A stretch of DNA of 64,000 nucleotides, taken from contig NC_090989.1 of NCBI RefSeq assembly GCF_041146395.1, positions 125,611,501-125,675,500 on the forward strand, in the 5' to 3' direction. A program made the position numbers and the translations under genes. The stretch is from Eulemur rufifrons (taxonomy: Eukaryota > Chordata > Mammalia > Primates > Lemuridae). How positions within the stretch are numbered: the stretch's first letter is position 1; every line of letters begins with the position of its first letter. The notes beneath the pieces are model-generated. The model did not search any database, was not told the DNA's origin, and saw nothing but the letters and a program-made list of their open reading frames with translations. Below, in pieces: positions 22,046-34,119 of the stretch.

Positions 22046-22569
22046 GATAGATACATATAATGGAATATTGTTCATCCTTAAAAAGGAATCAAATTCTGAC
22101 ACATGCTACAAACTGAATGAACCTTGAAGACATCATGCTAAGTAAGATAAGCCACACAAAAGGACAAATATTGTATGATCCACTTATAGGAGGTGCCTAG
22201 ACTAGTCAAATTCGTAGAGACAGAAACTGGTGTAGTGGTTACCAGGGCCTGGGGAGAGAAGGAAATAAGTTATTGTTTAAAGGGGACAGAGTTTCAGTTT
22301 GGGGAGATGAAAATATTCTGGAGATGGATAATGATGATGGTTGTATAACTATGTAAATGTACTTAATGCCACTGAACTGTTTACTTTAAAATGGTTAGAA
22401 TGGTAAATTTTATGTTAATGTATATTTTATCACAATAAAAATTTTTAGTGTTTTATAAAAATAAAATATTCATTTTACTTTCTTGTGGTATTTATTATAT
22501 TTATAGCTATGTAAGAGTTGAGTTGAGCTTCAGTGAACTATTTATTTCTTTGCTGTTCAAAGTCCATGG

Positions 22570-22710
22570 ACAAAAAGCATTGGCATTAGAATGCTTGTTA
22601 GAAATGTAGAATCTCGGGCCCCATCCCAAATCTACTGAATCAGAAGCTGTAGTCAAACAAAATCCCTAGGTGTTTTGTATGCTTATTAATGTCTGAGAAA
22701 CACTGACTTA
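22570..22710 (-). mobile_element. MER5A-type hAT-Charlie element, partial
   Basis: GCTTGTTAGAAATGTAGAAT, CTCGGGCCCCATCCCAAATC, TACTGAATCAGAAGC and CTGAGAAACACTGA are the internal and terminal blocks of MER5A. The outer left end is missing. The orientation assigned is arbitrary because the element is short and non-coding. Confidence 0.75.
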
Positions 22711-22714
22711 CTTG

Positions 22715-23205
22715 ATAAAATGCTCTGTTTTGTAAACATTTAATTGAACATTTGTTGATTTTGATTATGTAGTTTTCTGTTTTGCATTTTGGAATCGTTA
22801 TACATTCTTTTAAACCCACAAAAACTTGTATAGGATTTTGAGACACTCCCAGGCTCCTGACACCATGCCTAGAGTGCCCAGGAGATGACTTTGGAAAATT
22901 TTGCACTTAGTCACATCCCCTTTGGCTCCAATTCCTGACTTTTCAGTTCAGTTCTTCGGATCATCTAACTGGTTTCTACATGAGCTGTTCTCTGAGATGC
23001 TGCTTCGGGGATGATGCTCTTGGCCTTCAGAACCACAGCCCATGGCTGAGGGAACCCGGCCCTCAAAGCTGACCCAGGTCTCTCTCCAGGATACCATATC
23101 CCAGGCCTGGTTCAGCCAGCCAGGAAGGCAAAATTCCCATTACTAAATGATCAGGTCAATCTTAAAGCTTCCTACTGAAGAAAACTTCTTGGCCCCACTT
23201 AAATT
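22715..23205. other. Unassigned sequence
   Basis: No repeat or exon is recognised. The interval 22910-23170 is less AT-rich than its flanks but shows no motif I can interpret. Confidence 0.4.
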
Positions 23206-23209
23206 TTTT

Positions 23210-23860
23210 TTTTCTTTTACTATTTACTGATGTATAATATATGTGCAGAAAAGAGCACATATAAGCTTACAACTCAATACATTTTCATACACTAACATTC
23301 AGTTATAACCAACCCCCAGATCAAGGAATAGAACGTTACCAGCAACCAGGAAACCCTCTAGTCATTACTGCCCCATCTCCCGCAAGCTTAACCACTATTT
23401 GGACTAATAGCATAGATTAGTTTTTACTCATTTTTGTTCCTTGAGTAAATACATTGATATAATATATTCTCTTTTGTGTCTAGCTTCTGTCCCTCAACTT
23501 TGTGGGATTCATTTATATTGTTGTGTGTAATTGTAGTTTGTATTCTTACTGCTGTATGGTGTTCCATTGTATGAATTCCCTACAATTTAAAAAATTCATT
23601 ATACTATTGATGGGCATTTGGGCACTTTCCAGTTTGGGGTTATTACAAATAGTACATCTAGGCACATCTTAGTGCTTTTGTTGGGGGATACACACATCAC
23701 ATTTCTAGGAGTGGGATTGCTGGGTCACAGCGTATGTCTGTGTTTAGCTTTAGGGATATTGCTAAGCAGTTTTCCAAACTGTTAGCCCCATTCTTAAACT
23801 ACAAGTGAATGCTCCTGCCCCATTCTATCCCTTCTTAAGAGTTGTGACAAATCTCAAACA
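23210..23860 (-). repeat. Old L1 3' UTR, antisense
   Basis: Blocks in order are TTTACTGATGTATAATATAT, CAACCCCCAGATCAAGGAAT, TACTGCTGTATGGTGTTCCA, GGGATTGCTGGGTCACAGCG and GCAGTTTTCCAAACTG. This is the standard antisense order of an L1M 3' region. Confidence 0.8.
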
Positions 23861-24039
23861 TGACATTACTCTCACAAGGAAGATTTACAAATTTCTACCA
23901 AAACACTAGTGCTCACGTTTCAAAATAAATAAATGCATCCATGAAATCCTCAGGAGTGGCAGACTGAAAAAGCAAAGAATCCGGTGACAGCTACAATGCC
24001 AGAGAGGCTAAGATGGTTTTCTTTGTTGCCTAGAGGGCT

Positions 24040-24965
24040 GGGAGTCTTTTGCAAAAGCTGCTGCCAATCAGGCTTGCCTATCTTTGCAGGGCTAATTAAC
24101 AGCACTTTGGCAAGCAAAGGGGGCGAAGCCTGCCGATGATGATGCGAATTGAGCCATCCCAGGGCTTATGACTAATTATAAACACAAAGCACTTAAAGGC
24201 TGAGATTAAAAAAAAAAAAAAGCCCTGAAAACCTCTTCAGAATTCTAATGCCATCATGCTTGTGATTGTGTGGCTTGGGGCAGGGGTGCTGGCACAAATC
24301 TACTCCTGACTAAATCACACAGCGCCTACGTCATGCAGCCAGCCTCCAGTGCTGCGGAAGGGCTTCCTTTGTGCCACGCAGGATTTGGCGGGGAGTGCCT
24401 CAATTCCATTTCCAGGAGAGCCCTGGGCCCTAGCATGATAAACCTGTTATTCCCTTGCTCTCTCTAAGCATGGAGGAGCAGATTGGGGTACTCTAGGCCC
24501 CCGCATAGGTGGATGGGGTTGTATGTGCAAGCTTTGATCCCCATTAGCTACAAACCGCAAATAATCCATACGGTATGCAAATTAGGCCCCATTTAATGGC
24601 ACTTATTAACACCTCCTGGAACCGAGTGAGGAGAAGCTGTGAGTGCTTGCCAGAGAGGAAAGCAGCACTTGTGTACCCCATTGCAAAAGCGTGTCTGGTC
24701 AGGCGAAAACCCCTGGGCTTGCTGGGAGGGCAGAATGAAGCTGAAACTGAAAGGCTGCTTTGGTGCCCTCAGGTCGTCTGGAAAAGCGTCCACACAGTTC
24801 AGGCTTGAGGAGTGATTTGATGTGAGATGAGGAATCGCTGCTTCCCCTTCCCTCGGGGCGCTCGCTGCCTGGTCCCGCCACTAATGAGTTCTGAATGTAC
24901 AACTGTGGGTCCTCCCACCGGTTTCTGAGAAGAGACCAGGACAACCCAACACCCCAAAACACTGG
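24040..24965. promoter_or_regulatory. Repeat-free tract, candidate conserved regulatory DNA
   Basis: About 900 bp contain no recognisable repeat except a poly(A) run at 24208-24222. Homeodomain-like sites occur at GGCTAATTAACAG and GACTAATTATAAAC. A POU octamer lies within GGTATGCAAATTAGG, there is a CACTTAAAGG site, and an AACCGCAAAT-type site. Density of such motifs and absence of repeats suggest a developmental enhancer. That is inference: one sequence cannot show conservation. Frames on both strands here overlap and look like chance. Confidence 0.4.
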
Positions 24966-25196
24966 AAGAGAGGGCTAAGCTGGGGGACCGAACGTGGGGA
25001 GGGAGGGGTGGAGGGAGAAGAAAACAAACCATTACTTAAAAGAATGGTGAAAAGTTGCTTGCACTAATAGTCTTGCTAACTCTAGAGCAGAGAGAGGGTC
25101 TTAATCTTACCTGAACCATGGACCCCTTTGGCTGTCTAGTGAAGCCTATGGATCTCTTTTCAGAATAAGTTTTTAAATGTATAAAATATAACATAT

Positions 25197-25482
25197 AGGC
25201 GGAGTGTGGTGGCTCACGCCTATAATCCTAGTATTCTGGGAGGCAAAGCAGGAGGATTGCTTGAACTCAGGAGTTCAAGACCAGCCTCAACAAGAGCGAG
25301 ACCCCATCTCTATAAAAAAATAGAAAAATTAGCCAGGCATGGTGGCACACACCTGTAATCTCAGCTATTCTAAAGGCTGAGGCAGGAGGATCACTTGAGC
25401 CCAGGAGTTTGAGGTTGCAGTGAGTTACGATGACTCCACTGTACTCTAGCTGGGAGGAGAGAGGGAGACTCTGTCTTAAAAA
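25197..25482 (+). repeat. Alu SINE, sense
   Basis: It runs from GGCGGAGTGTGGTGGCTCAC through the A-rich middle CTCTATAAAAAAATAG to a tail containing CTCTGTCTTAAAAAAACC. It is one of only two sense Alus in the window. The minus-strand 98-residue frame across it is not a gene. Confidence 0.93.
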
Positions 25483-25487
25483 AACCA

Positions 25488-25500
25488 ACAACACACACAC

Positions 25501-25543
<43 letters not shown>

Positions 25544-25548
25544 GGTAT
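25488..25548. repeat. (CA)n microsatellite
   Basis: An alternating ACACAC tract, with a TATATACACAC interruption at its left and a TATATATA end, grew out of the tail of the adjacent Alu. It is likely length-polymorphic. Confidence 0.95.
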
Positions 25549-25674
25549 TATATTAAAGTACAACTACCAAAATATTTAAAATATACTATGGTAACAAATG
25601 TGTTTCTTCACTAACACATGAAATACCAAGATCCAGTAGCAGATCCGATAACTGTAATATTTTCAAAATACAGA

Positions 25675-26022
25675 TGCTCCTCGACTTATGATGGAGATAC
25701 AACCTGATAAACCCTTTGTAAGTTGAAAATATTGTAAGTTGAAAAATACGTTTAAGACACCTAACTTACTGAATATCATAGCCTACTTTAAATGTGCTTT
25801 GAACACTTACATCAGTTTACAGTTTGGTAATATCATCTAACATAAAGCCCATTTTATAATTGTGTTGAATATCTCATGTAATTTATTGAATACTGTACTG
25901 AAAGTAAAAAACAGAATGGCTCTATGGGTACTCGAAGTATGGGTTTCTACTGAACGTGTATAGCTTTCGTACCATGTAAAGTCGAAAAATATTAAGTAGA
26001 AACATCTAAGTCAAAGACTGTA
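25675..26022 (+). mobile_element. Tigger/mariner-type non-autonomous element, copy A
   Basis: It starts ATGCTCCTCGACTTATGATG and ends with AAGTCGAAAAATATTAAG and a diverged terminus. The two ends are diverged inverted repeats (GACTTATGATGG against an altered CATGTAAAGTCG). It shares AATTTATTGAATACTGTACT with the reverse of 28490-28976. Compared with that copy it lacks about 100 bp of interior. Confidence 0.7.
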
Positions 26023-26454
26023 ATAATGAGCATAGGCAATATTTCAAGATATCTACAATAACCGTAATATAATGTAAATATATCTGTGATTTTGCTGACA
26101 GTCAGAAGTGCTACTAATTTTCCTGTGTTATCTACATTCATAATAGAAGGAAATGGAAATTAACTAACTTCAGTTTGTGGTTAGTGAAAATAAAGGTGTA
26201 ATTTTTTTCCCATTCAAGTTTACAAATTTCCCACCTTCTAATCCCCTATGTTAAGAACCCCTTATCTAGTATCATTTACCAATGACACAAACTGTATTTA
26301 AAAAGATACATTCAAGATTATTAATAAATGCTGCCCTTGCTTCAAAGACTTAGCAACAATTAAAATGATTTTTATGAAAAACTTATTCTTATGGACATCG
26401 ACATTTAAAAGATTTTTAATGCCTCTTTAGAATAATTGAATTGAGATGCAGAAA

Positions 26455-26540
26455 TTCATTCCTCCATCCATTTATCTAGTAAGGATTTACTGAGCACTGA
26501 TGTGCCAAGTTAGGGATGAAACCGTCCATGGTGATACTGT
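26455..26540 (-). repeat. Short L2/MIR-type antisense fragment
   Basis: CATCCATTTATCTAGTAAGG, ATTTACTGAGCACTGATGTG and CCAAGTTAGGGATGAAACCG resemble the antisense 3' end of L2. It is too short for more. Confidence 0.45.
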
Positions 26541-28489
26541 TTGCTGATGGCAGACAGCTAGGTGTCCACCAAGGATCTGTTCCTGTTCCAGACCAAGACT
26601 TTTTTTTCTAATTATTTTTTCTATTTATTTGTAGAACAGTCTTAGGTTCAAGGAAAATTGAGAGGATAGTACAGAGAATTCCCATATGCGCCCTGCTCCT
26701 CGCATACACAGCCTCCTCCACTACCAACATCCACCACCGGAGTGGTACATTTGTTACTATCAGTGGACCTACAATAACACATTGTTATCACTCAAAGTCC
26801 AAAGTTTACATTAGGGTTCACTCTTGGTGTTGTGCATTCTATAGGTTTTGACAAATGTTATTATAATTACATGTATCCACCATTGTAGTTTCATGCAGAG
26901 TAATTTCACAGCCCTAAAAATCCTCTGTGCTTTGCCTATTCATCCTTTCCTCTCCTTTAACCCCTGGCAACCACTTATCCTTTTACTGTCTTCATAGTTT
27001 TGCCTTTTCCAGAATGTCATATAGTTGAAATCATATGGAATATTGTCTTTTCAGATTGGCTTCTTTCACTTAGTCATATGCTTTTAAGTTTCCTCAGTGT
27101 CTTTTCATACCTTGATAGCTCATTTTTTTTTAGTGCTGAGTAATAGTCTGTTGTCTGGGTGTATCAGTTTATTTATCCACTCATCTACTGAAAGACATTT
27201 TGGTTTCTTCCAAGTTTTAGCAATTATGAACAACACTGCTATAAGCATCCTTGTACAGGTTTTTTTGGGGGACATAAGTTTTTAATTCCTTTGAGTAAAT
27301 ACCAAGGAGGCAATTGCTGGGTCTTATGGTAAGAGTATGTTTAGTTTTGTAAGGAATTGCCAAATTGTCTTCCAAAGTGGCTGTACCATTTTGCATTCCC
27401 ACCGGCAATGAATGAGAGTTCCTGCTGCTCCACATCTTCACTAGCATGTGGTGTTGTCAGTGTTCTGGATTTTGGCCATTCTAATAGGTGTGTAGTGGTA
27501 TTTTGTTGTTGTTTTAATTTATATTTCCTTGATGACATGTGATGTGGAACATCTTTTCATATGCTTATTCACATGTATATCTGTGGGGATGTGTCTGTTG
27601 AGGTTTTGGCTCATTTTTTAATTGGGCTATTTTTTAATTATTGAGTTTTAAGGGTTCTTTATATATTTTAGATGGCAGTCCTTTATCAGATATGCCTTTG
27701 CAAAACTTTTTTCCCAGTCTGTGGGAGAAAATATGCCTTTCTTTTCAAGTTTGTATATTGACTTCTAATTCTCTTGATGGTGTCTTTCACAGAGCAAAAA
27801 AATAATTAATTTTAGTGAATTCTAGCTTATCAATTCCTTCTTGCATGAATTATGCCTTTGGTATTGTATCTCAAAAATCATCACCATACCCAGGATCATT
27901 TAGGTTTTCTCCTATGCTATCTTCTAGGAGTTTTTAATAGTCTTATGTATAGTCATTAGGTCCATGATCCATTTTGAGTTAATTTTTGTGAAAAGTATAA
28001 GGTCTGTGTATTGATTTTTTTGTATGTTACTGTCCAGTTTTTCTAGCACCATTTGCTATTTTTGCTCCATTGTATTGCTTTTGCTCTTTTGTCAAAAATC
28101 AGTTGAATATATTTATGTGGGTCTATTTCTGGGCTCTCTATTCTGTTCCATTGATCTATATGTCTATTCTTTCACCCATACCACACTATCTTGATTACTG
28201 GAGTTTTATAGTAAGTCTTGAAGTTGGGTAGTGTCAATCTGACTTTGTTCTTCTCCTTCAATATTGAATTGGCTATGCTGGGTCTTTGGCCTCTCCATAT
28301 AGAATCAGTTTGTCTATGTCCATAAAATAATTTGCTGAGATTTTGATTGGGATTGCACTGAATTTATAGATCAAGGTGGGAAGAACTGACATCTTGACAA
28401 TATTCCATGATCATGGAATATCTCTCCATTTATTTGGTTTTTCTTTGATCTATTTTATTAGACATTTGTAATTTTCCTCATATATATCT

Positions 28490-28976
28490 TGTACATACAA
28501 ATGTCTCCAATTTATGATGGTTTGACTTAATTTTTCGACTTTATAATGGTGAGAAAGTGATATGCACTAGTAGAAGCCATACATCAAATTTTGACTTTTG
28601 ATCTTTTCCTGGACTAGCAATATATGGTATAATATTTTCTTGCAATGCTGGGCAGTGGTGGCAAGCTGCATTTACCAGTCAACCATGTGATCATGAGGGT
28701 AAACAACTAATAAAATCATTCTGTTTTTCACTTTCAATACAGTATTCAATAATGAATACATGAGATATTCACCCTTTATTATAAAATAGGCTTTGTATTA
28801 GATGATTTTGCCTAATTGTAGGCTAATGTAAGTGTTTTGAGTACATTTAAGGTAGGTTAGCCTAAGCTATGATATTTGGTAGGTTAGGTGTATTAAATGC
28901 GTTTTCAACTTATGATATTTACAAGTTATGATGAGTTTATTGGGACATAACCCCATCATAAATCAAGAAACATCTG
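28490..28976 (-). mobile_element. Tigger/mariner-type non-autonomous element, copy B, antisense
   Basis: It is the reverse of 25675-26022 with a longer interior. TCCAATTTATGATGGTTTGA starts it and AAATCAAGAAACATCTG ends it. Blocks AATACAGTATTCAATAATGA and CCTTTATTATAAAATAGGC match the other copy in reverse. It is flanked by TA dinucleotides, as expected. It sits inside the antisense L1. Confidence 0.7.
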
Positions 28977-28997
28977 TACTTTGTTAGATATGCCAGT

Positions 28998-29026
28998 TCA
29001 CTTTGTGGCCTAGTGGTTAAAATTCT
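28998..29026 (+). pseudogene. tRNA-Glu-like 5' fragment
   Basis: The segment GTGGCCTAGTGGTTAAAATTC resembles the D-arm half (A box) of tRNA-Glu or tRNA-Gly and stops before the anticodon. TACTTTGTTA occurs at both sides (28977 and 29028), so the 37-bp insert 28991-29027 sits between direct repeats inside L1. The seven leading bases are unexplained. This is weaker than the tRNA-Ile case. Confidence 0.35.
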
Positions 29027-31990
29027 GTACTTTGTTAAATTTATGTTTTTCTATACTTTGTTAGATTTATATTTAAGTATTTTATTTTTTGAAATGCTAA
29101 TGTAAATGATATTGTGCTTTTAATTTTAAATTCTACTTGTTCATTGCTGGTATGTAGGAAAGTGATTGACTTTGGTGTATTAACTTTGTCTCCTGCAAAC
29201 CTTGCTATAATCACTTAATAGTTCCAGGAGTTTTCTGAAGATTCTTTCAGATTTTCTACATAGATGATTATGTCATTTGTGAATAGTTTTAATTTGTTTT
29301 TCCTAATTAGTATACAATTATTTCCTTTTTTTTTTCTTATTGCATTATCATGCTACGATTTCCAGTACAATGTTGACAAGAAGTTGTAAGAGGGAACATC
29401 CTTGGCTTGTTCCTGATCTTAGTGGGCAAGTTTGGATTTCTCACCATTAAGTATAATGATAGCTGTTTGTTTTTGTAGACATTTGTTCTTTATCAAGTTA
29501 AGTAAATTTCCCTTTACTCTTAGTTTGCTGAGAGTTTTTTAGAAAGTCATGCATGGGTATTGTATTTTGTCAAGTTCTTTTTTTGCAGCTATTGATATGA
29601 TCACGTAATTTTTCTTCTTTAGCCTATTGATGTGATGGATTACATAAATTGATTTTTGAATATTGAACCAGCGTAGCATACCTGGGATAAATGCCACTTG
29701 TTTGTGGGATTGTTGAATTCAATTAGGCAGTATTTTGTTGAGGACTTATATATCTATATTCGTGAAGGATATTGTTCTGTGGTTTTCTTTTCTTGTAACA
29801 TCTTTGTCTGGTTTTGATATTAGCATAATTGTGGCCTCATGGAGTGAGCTAGGAAGTATTCCCTCTGCTTCTTTCTTCTGGAAGAGAATCAGTATAATTT
29901 CTTTCTGGAAAGTTTGGTAGGATGTGTCTTTGAAAGAATTGGTCCATTTCATCTAGGTTATCAAATTTGTGGGCATATAATTGTTCATAATATTCTTTTA
30001 TTATTCTTTGAATGTCCATGGGCTCTGTAGTGATATCCCTCTTTCATTTCTGATATTTGTAATTTGTGGTCTCTTTTTTCCTTTGGTTAGCCTGGTTAGA
30101 GAATTATTGATTTTATTGATGTTTTCCAAGGACTAGATTTTTTTTAAAATTTTCTCTATTGATTTCCTGTTTTCAATTTTATTGATTTTTCCTCTAATTT
30201 TTGTTATTTCTTTTATTATATTTACTTTGGAATTAATTTGCTCTTCTTTTTCTGGTTCCCTAAGGGAGAAACAAATTTTGATAAGTTGTACTTTCATTTT
30301 CATTTAGTTCAAAAATTTCTCCTCAGACTTCTTCTTGACCCATGTGTTAAATATTAATAGAAGTATGTTATTTAATCTCCAAGTATTTGGGGATTTTCCA
30401 GTTATTGATTTCTACTGTAATTCCTTTGTGGTCTGAGAACAGATGTATAATTTTTATTCTTTTAAATTTAAGGTGTGTTTTATGGCCCAGAATGTGATCT
30501 ATCTACTGTTCCATGTGAGCTTGAGAAGAATGTGTATTCTGCTGCTGTTGGATAAAGTAGTCAATAGATGTCCATTATATCCAGTTGATTGAAGGTATTG
30601 CTGAGTTCAACTACGTCCTTACCGATTTTCTGCCTGCTGGATCTGTCCATTTCTGATAGATGGGTGTTGTAGTTGCCAACCATAATAATGGATTCATTTA
30701 TTTCTCCTTGCATTTATATCATTTTTTTGCCTCATGTATTTTGATGTTTTTGTTGCTAGGTGCATACACATTAAAGATTGTTACATCTTCTTGGAAAATT
30801 GACCCCTTTATCATTACATGATGCTCCTTTTATCCCTGATAACTGTCCTTATTCTGAAGAGTATTCTCTCTGAAAATAACATGAGTACTCCTACTTGCTT
30901 TTGATTTTTAGCATAGTATATATCTTTCTCCATCCCTTTACTTTTAATTTATAAGTATCTTTTTATTTAAAATGGATTTCTTGTAGACAACATGTAGTTA
31001 GGTCTTGTTTTTTGATCCACTCTGGCAATCTCTGTATTTTAATTAGTATATTTAAATACTTGATGTTTAAAGTGATTATTGTTATAGTTGGATTAATATC
31101 TACCATATTTCTCATTGTTTCCTACTTGTTGTCTTTTTCATTTGTTCCTATTTTTGTCTTCCACTCTTTTATGTATTTTGTGGATTTAATAGAACATTTT
31201 ATAGGATTCTATTTTCTCTCTTTTCTTAGCATATCAGTTATATTTCTTATTCTTTTTTTTTTTTACTTTTTTTTAAGTGGTTGTCCTAGAGTTCACAGTA
31301 CACATTTACAACTAATTCAAGTCCACTTTCATATAATACTATACCACTTCGTGAATAGAGGGGGTATCTTATAGCAACAAAACAATCTTAATTCCTCCCT
31401 CCAGTCTCTTGGAACATGGCTGTCACTTATTTCATTTATACCTAAGCATACATAAGCACATGCACACACATATGCACACATGTATATAGGATACATAATT
31501 GAATATACTGTTGCTATAATTATTTTGAGCAAACTGTTATCTGTTAGGTCAATTAAGAATAAGAAAAATAAAAAGTTTTATTTTACCTTCACTTATTCCT
31601 TCTCAGATACTCTTCCTTTCTTTATGAATATTTGAGTTTATTACCTATATAATTTACTTTTCTCTGAAGGTCTTCTTTTGACATTTCTTACAAAGCAGGT
31701 CTACTGGTAACAAATTCACTCAATGTTTGTCGGAGAAAGTCCTTATTTCTCCTTTACTTTAGAAGGATAAAGAATTCTAGGTTGGTGGTATTTTTCTTTC
31801 AACACTTTAAATATTCCATCCCTCTTTCTTTTTGCTTGCATGATTTCTGGGGAGAAGTCAGATATAATTTTCATCTTTGCTCTTGTATAGGTAAGATTTT
31901 TTTCAACTCTGGCCTCTTTCAAGATTTTTTCTTTATCTTTGATTTTCTGCAGTTTGAATATGCTATGCCTACTTGTAGGTGTTTTTCTTT

Positions 31991-32295
31991 CTTTTTTTTT
32001 TTTTTGAGACAGAGTCTTGCTCTGTTGCACGGGTTAGAGTGAGTGCCATGGCGTCAGCCTAGCTCACAGCAAGCTCAAACTCCTGGGCTTAAGCGATCCT
32101 ACTGCCTCAACCTCGCAGTAGCTGGGACTACAGGCATGTGCCACCATGTCTGGCTAATTTTTTCTCTCTATATTTTTAGTTGGCCAGATAATTTCTTTCT
32201 ATTTTTAGTAGAGACGGGGGGCGGGGGGGTCTCACTCTTGCTCAGGCTGGTCTCGAACTCCTGACCTCGAGCGATCCACCAGCCTCGGCCTCCCA
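31991..32295 (-). repeat. Alu SINE, 5'-truncated
   Basis: TGTAGGTGTTTTTCTTT is repeated at 31974-31990 and 32296-32312. The element starts with oligo-T and GAGACAGAGTCTTGCTCTG and stops at GCCTCGGCCTCCCA, lacking the last 40 or so bases of the 5' end. It sits in the antisense L1. Confidence 0.95.
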
Positions 32296-33589
32296 TGTAG
32301 GTGTTTTTCTTTTATATTTTTCCTGCTTGGAATTCTCTGAGCTTCCTGGATCTGTCGTTCAGTGTTTAATGTTAACCTGGGTAATTCTCAGTTATTATTG
32401 TTTCAAATATTTCTGCGATTCCTTTTTTCTCCCTCTGGTATTCCTATTACGTGTATGTTATACCTTTTGTAGTTGTCCAGTCATGGACTTTTGCCCTGTC
32501 CAGTCTACTAATAGGCTCATCAAAGGCATTCCTCATTTCTATTTCAGTGTTTTTGATATTTTTGTTAGAATTCCCATCTCTCTCCTTACATTGCCCATCT
32601 TTTCTTGCATGCTACTTATTTTATCCTTTAGAGAACTTAGCATATTAATTATAAGTGTCTTAAATTCCTAACCTGATAATTCCAATATTCTTGTCTGAGT
32701 CTAGTTCTGATACTTTTTCTGTCTCTTTGAACTGTGTTTTATGCCTTTTTGTATGCGTTTAATTTTTTCTTGATAGCTAGACATGATGTACTGGGTGAAA
32801 GGAACTGCTGTAAATAGGCTTCTAGTAATGTGGTGGTGAGGTGTGGAAGGAGGGGAAGTACGTTATACGCCTGTGATTTGGTCTCAGTCTTTTAGTGAGC
32901 CTGTGTCTCTGGACTGTGAACTTCACAAGTGCTTCTTAGCCTCTCTCCCTTACCGGAGGCAGGATGGTTAGAGAGCACTGGAGTTGGGCATGTTCACTCC
33001 CCTAGATTAGTTAGGCTCTGAAAAAACTCCAATAGTTTAGACCCTGGTCAAATATTTTCTCTTCAGGGCAGACCTTGTTAAGAAGAACAGAGTGCTCTGG
33101 TGTATTTCAAAATGGTTCCTTTTCCCCTTTCCCTGCTGGAAGCACAAGGGTATTTTTCATTCATACTCATTGTGAGAACCTGGTTGAGCTCTTGGAGATA
33201 AAACTCACAAAAGCATGGGGCCTCCCCTATGACTGGGTCTCTCTGGAGTTTTTAACTCCCAATGTCCACACTGAGCCTCCAGCAATTTGTCAACTACAAT
33301 TCAGGTTTTCCTACCCTGGTACTGGTTCCTGCAGAGGTTTCTGCTTGTGGATTTCTGCACTGAAATGTACTTCTCTGTATTCTCCTGTCTGTCTCTCCAA
33401 CTTTGGGGGCAGCAGTTTGCTCTGTGACCTCACTTTCCTAAGAAGAGTTGTTCATTTTTCAGTTTATTCGGCTTTTTACTATCAAAGTTGTTAGTGTGGA
33501 GTGACAACTTCTAAGTGCCTTACGTGCTAGACTGCTGGTTACTGCTTTTAATAGGAATCATGGCCATTTACCTACTTATGTACCTTCAG

Positions 33590-33850
33590 GCCATGACTTT
33601 TAAGAAGTGGACATGCCTTCTTCATTTTCTTTCTTCTTCTGTCTACCAATTGAGTTTTGAAGAAGTCAGCCTGGATCTCAGAATGGCAGTATTGAACACA
33701 GCATTCCCACTCCCTGTCCGCTATTACCAAGATCCATTTTGGACTTTATAGGATTAAGTGATCAATTTTCATTGTGCTAAACCATTGAGATCTGGGTGTT
33801 TGTCTGTTACAGCAACTAGTATGTTACCTGAACTAATACTGCAGGGATGC
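33590..33850 (+). repeat. Old LTR 3' remnant, sense
   Basis: GTCTACCAATTGAGTTTTG, TTGTGCTAAACCATTGAGAT and CTGTTACAGCAACTAGTATG are typical of the end of an MLT-type LTR. The 5' part is not recognisable. Confidence 0.4.
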
Positions 33851-34119
33851 TGCTTGGGGAGGAGGCATTTCTCTACTCGTCATGGACGCTATGGCAGATA
33901 TTGCAGCCTGGCTGACTTGCTTCCATTCCAACACTTTTATAGTGTGCAAGGTAAATTGTGAAAAGCCAGAGATATTTCCTTATTTCTCAAACACCCATCT
34001 TTAGTTCAGGTTTCACAGGAGACACTGATTTTGCCAAGTGGATGTTCTTGTGTGAGATTTGGGAAATAGAAATGAACATACTGAGGTGGAGTTTGCGTTC
34101 CCACTGTTCGACTGCTGCT

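Larger units (their letters stand above)
21475..22450 (+). repeat. Old L1 3' end, sense, split by an LTR
   Basis: TATAGAATTATCATATGACC, CCAGCAATTCCACTTCTCAG, AAAACAGGGACTTAAACAG and GATGGATGAATGGATAAAG are classic for the L1 3' region. After the LTR insert it resumes with CATATAATGGAATATTGTTC, then GAAACTGGTGTAGTGGTTAC, and ends TTTTATCACAATAAAAATTT. Confidence 0.85.
26590..33545 (-). mobile_element. Near full-length dead L1, antisense
   Basis: Going rightward the plus strand reads the 3' UTR (about 26590-27500), then ORF2 reversed (reverse transcriptase near 29250-30000), then upstream segments to about 33545, including GTGGAGTGACAACTTCTAAG near the 5' end. The minus-strand frame at 29746-29952 reads LPSSLHEATIMLISKPDKD, a recognisable L1 reverse-transcriptase segment. 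The catalytic FADD box at 29259-29286 reads FTND, so it is inactive, and stops are scattered throughout. It is interrupted by a Tigger-like element (28490-28976), a tRNA-like fragment (28998-29026) and an Alu (31991-32295). Boundaries at both ends are approximate, and a patchwork of more than one L1 cannot be excluded. Confidence 0.75.
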
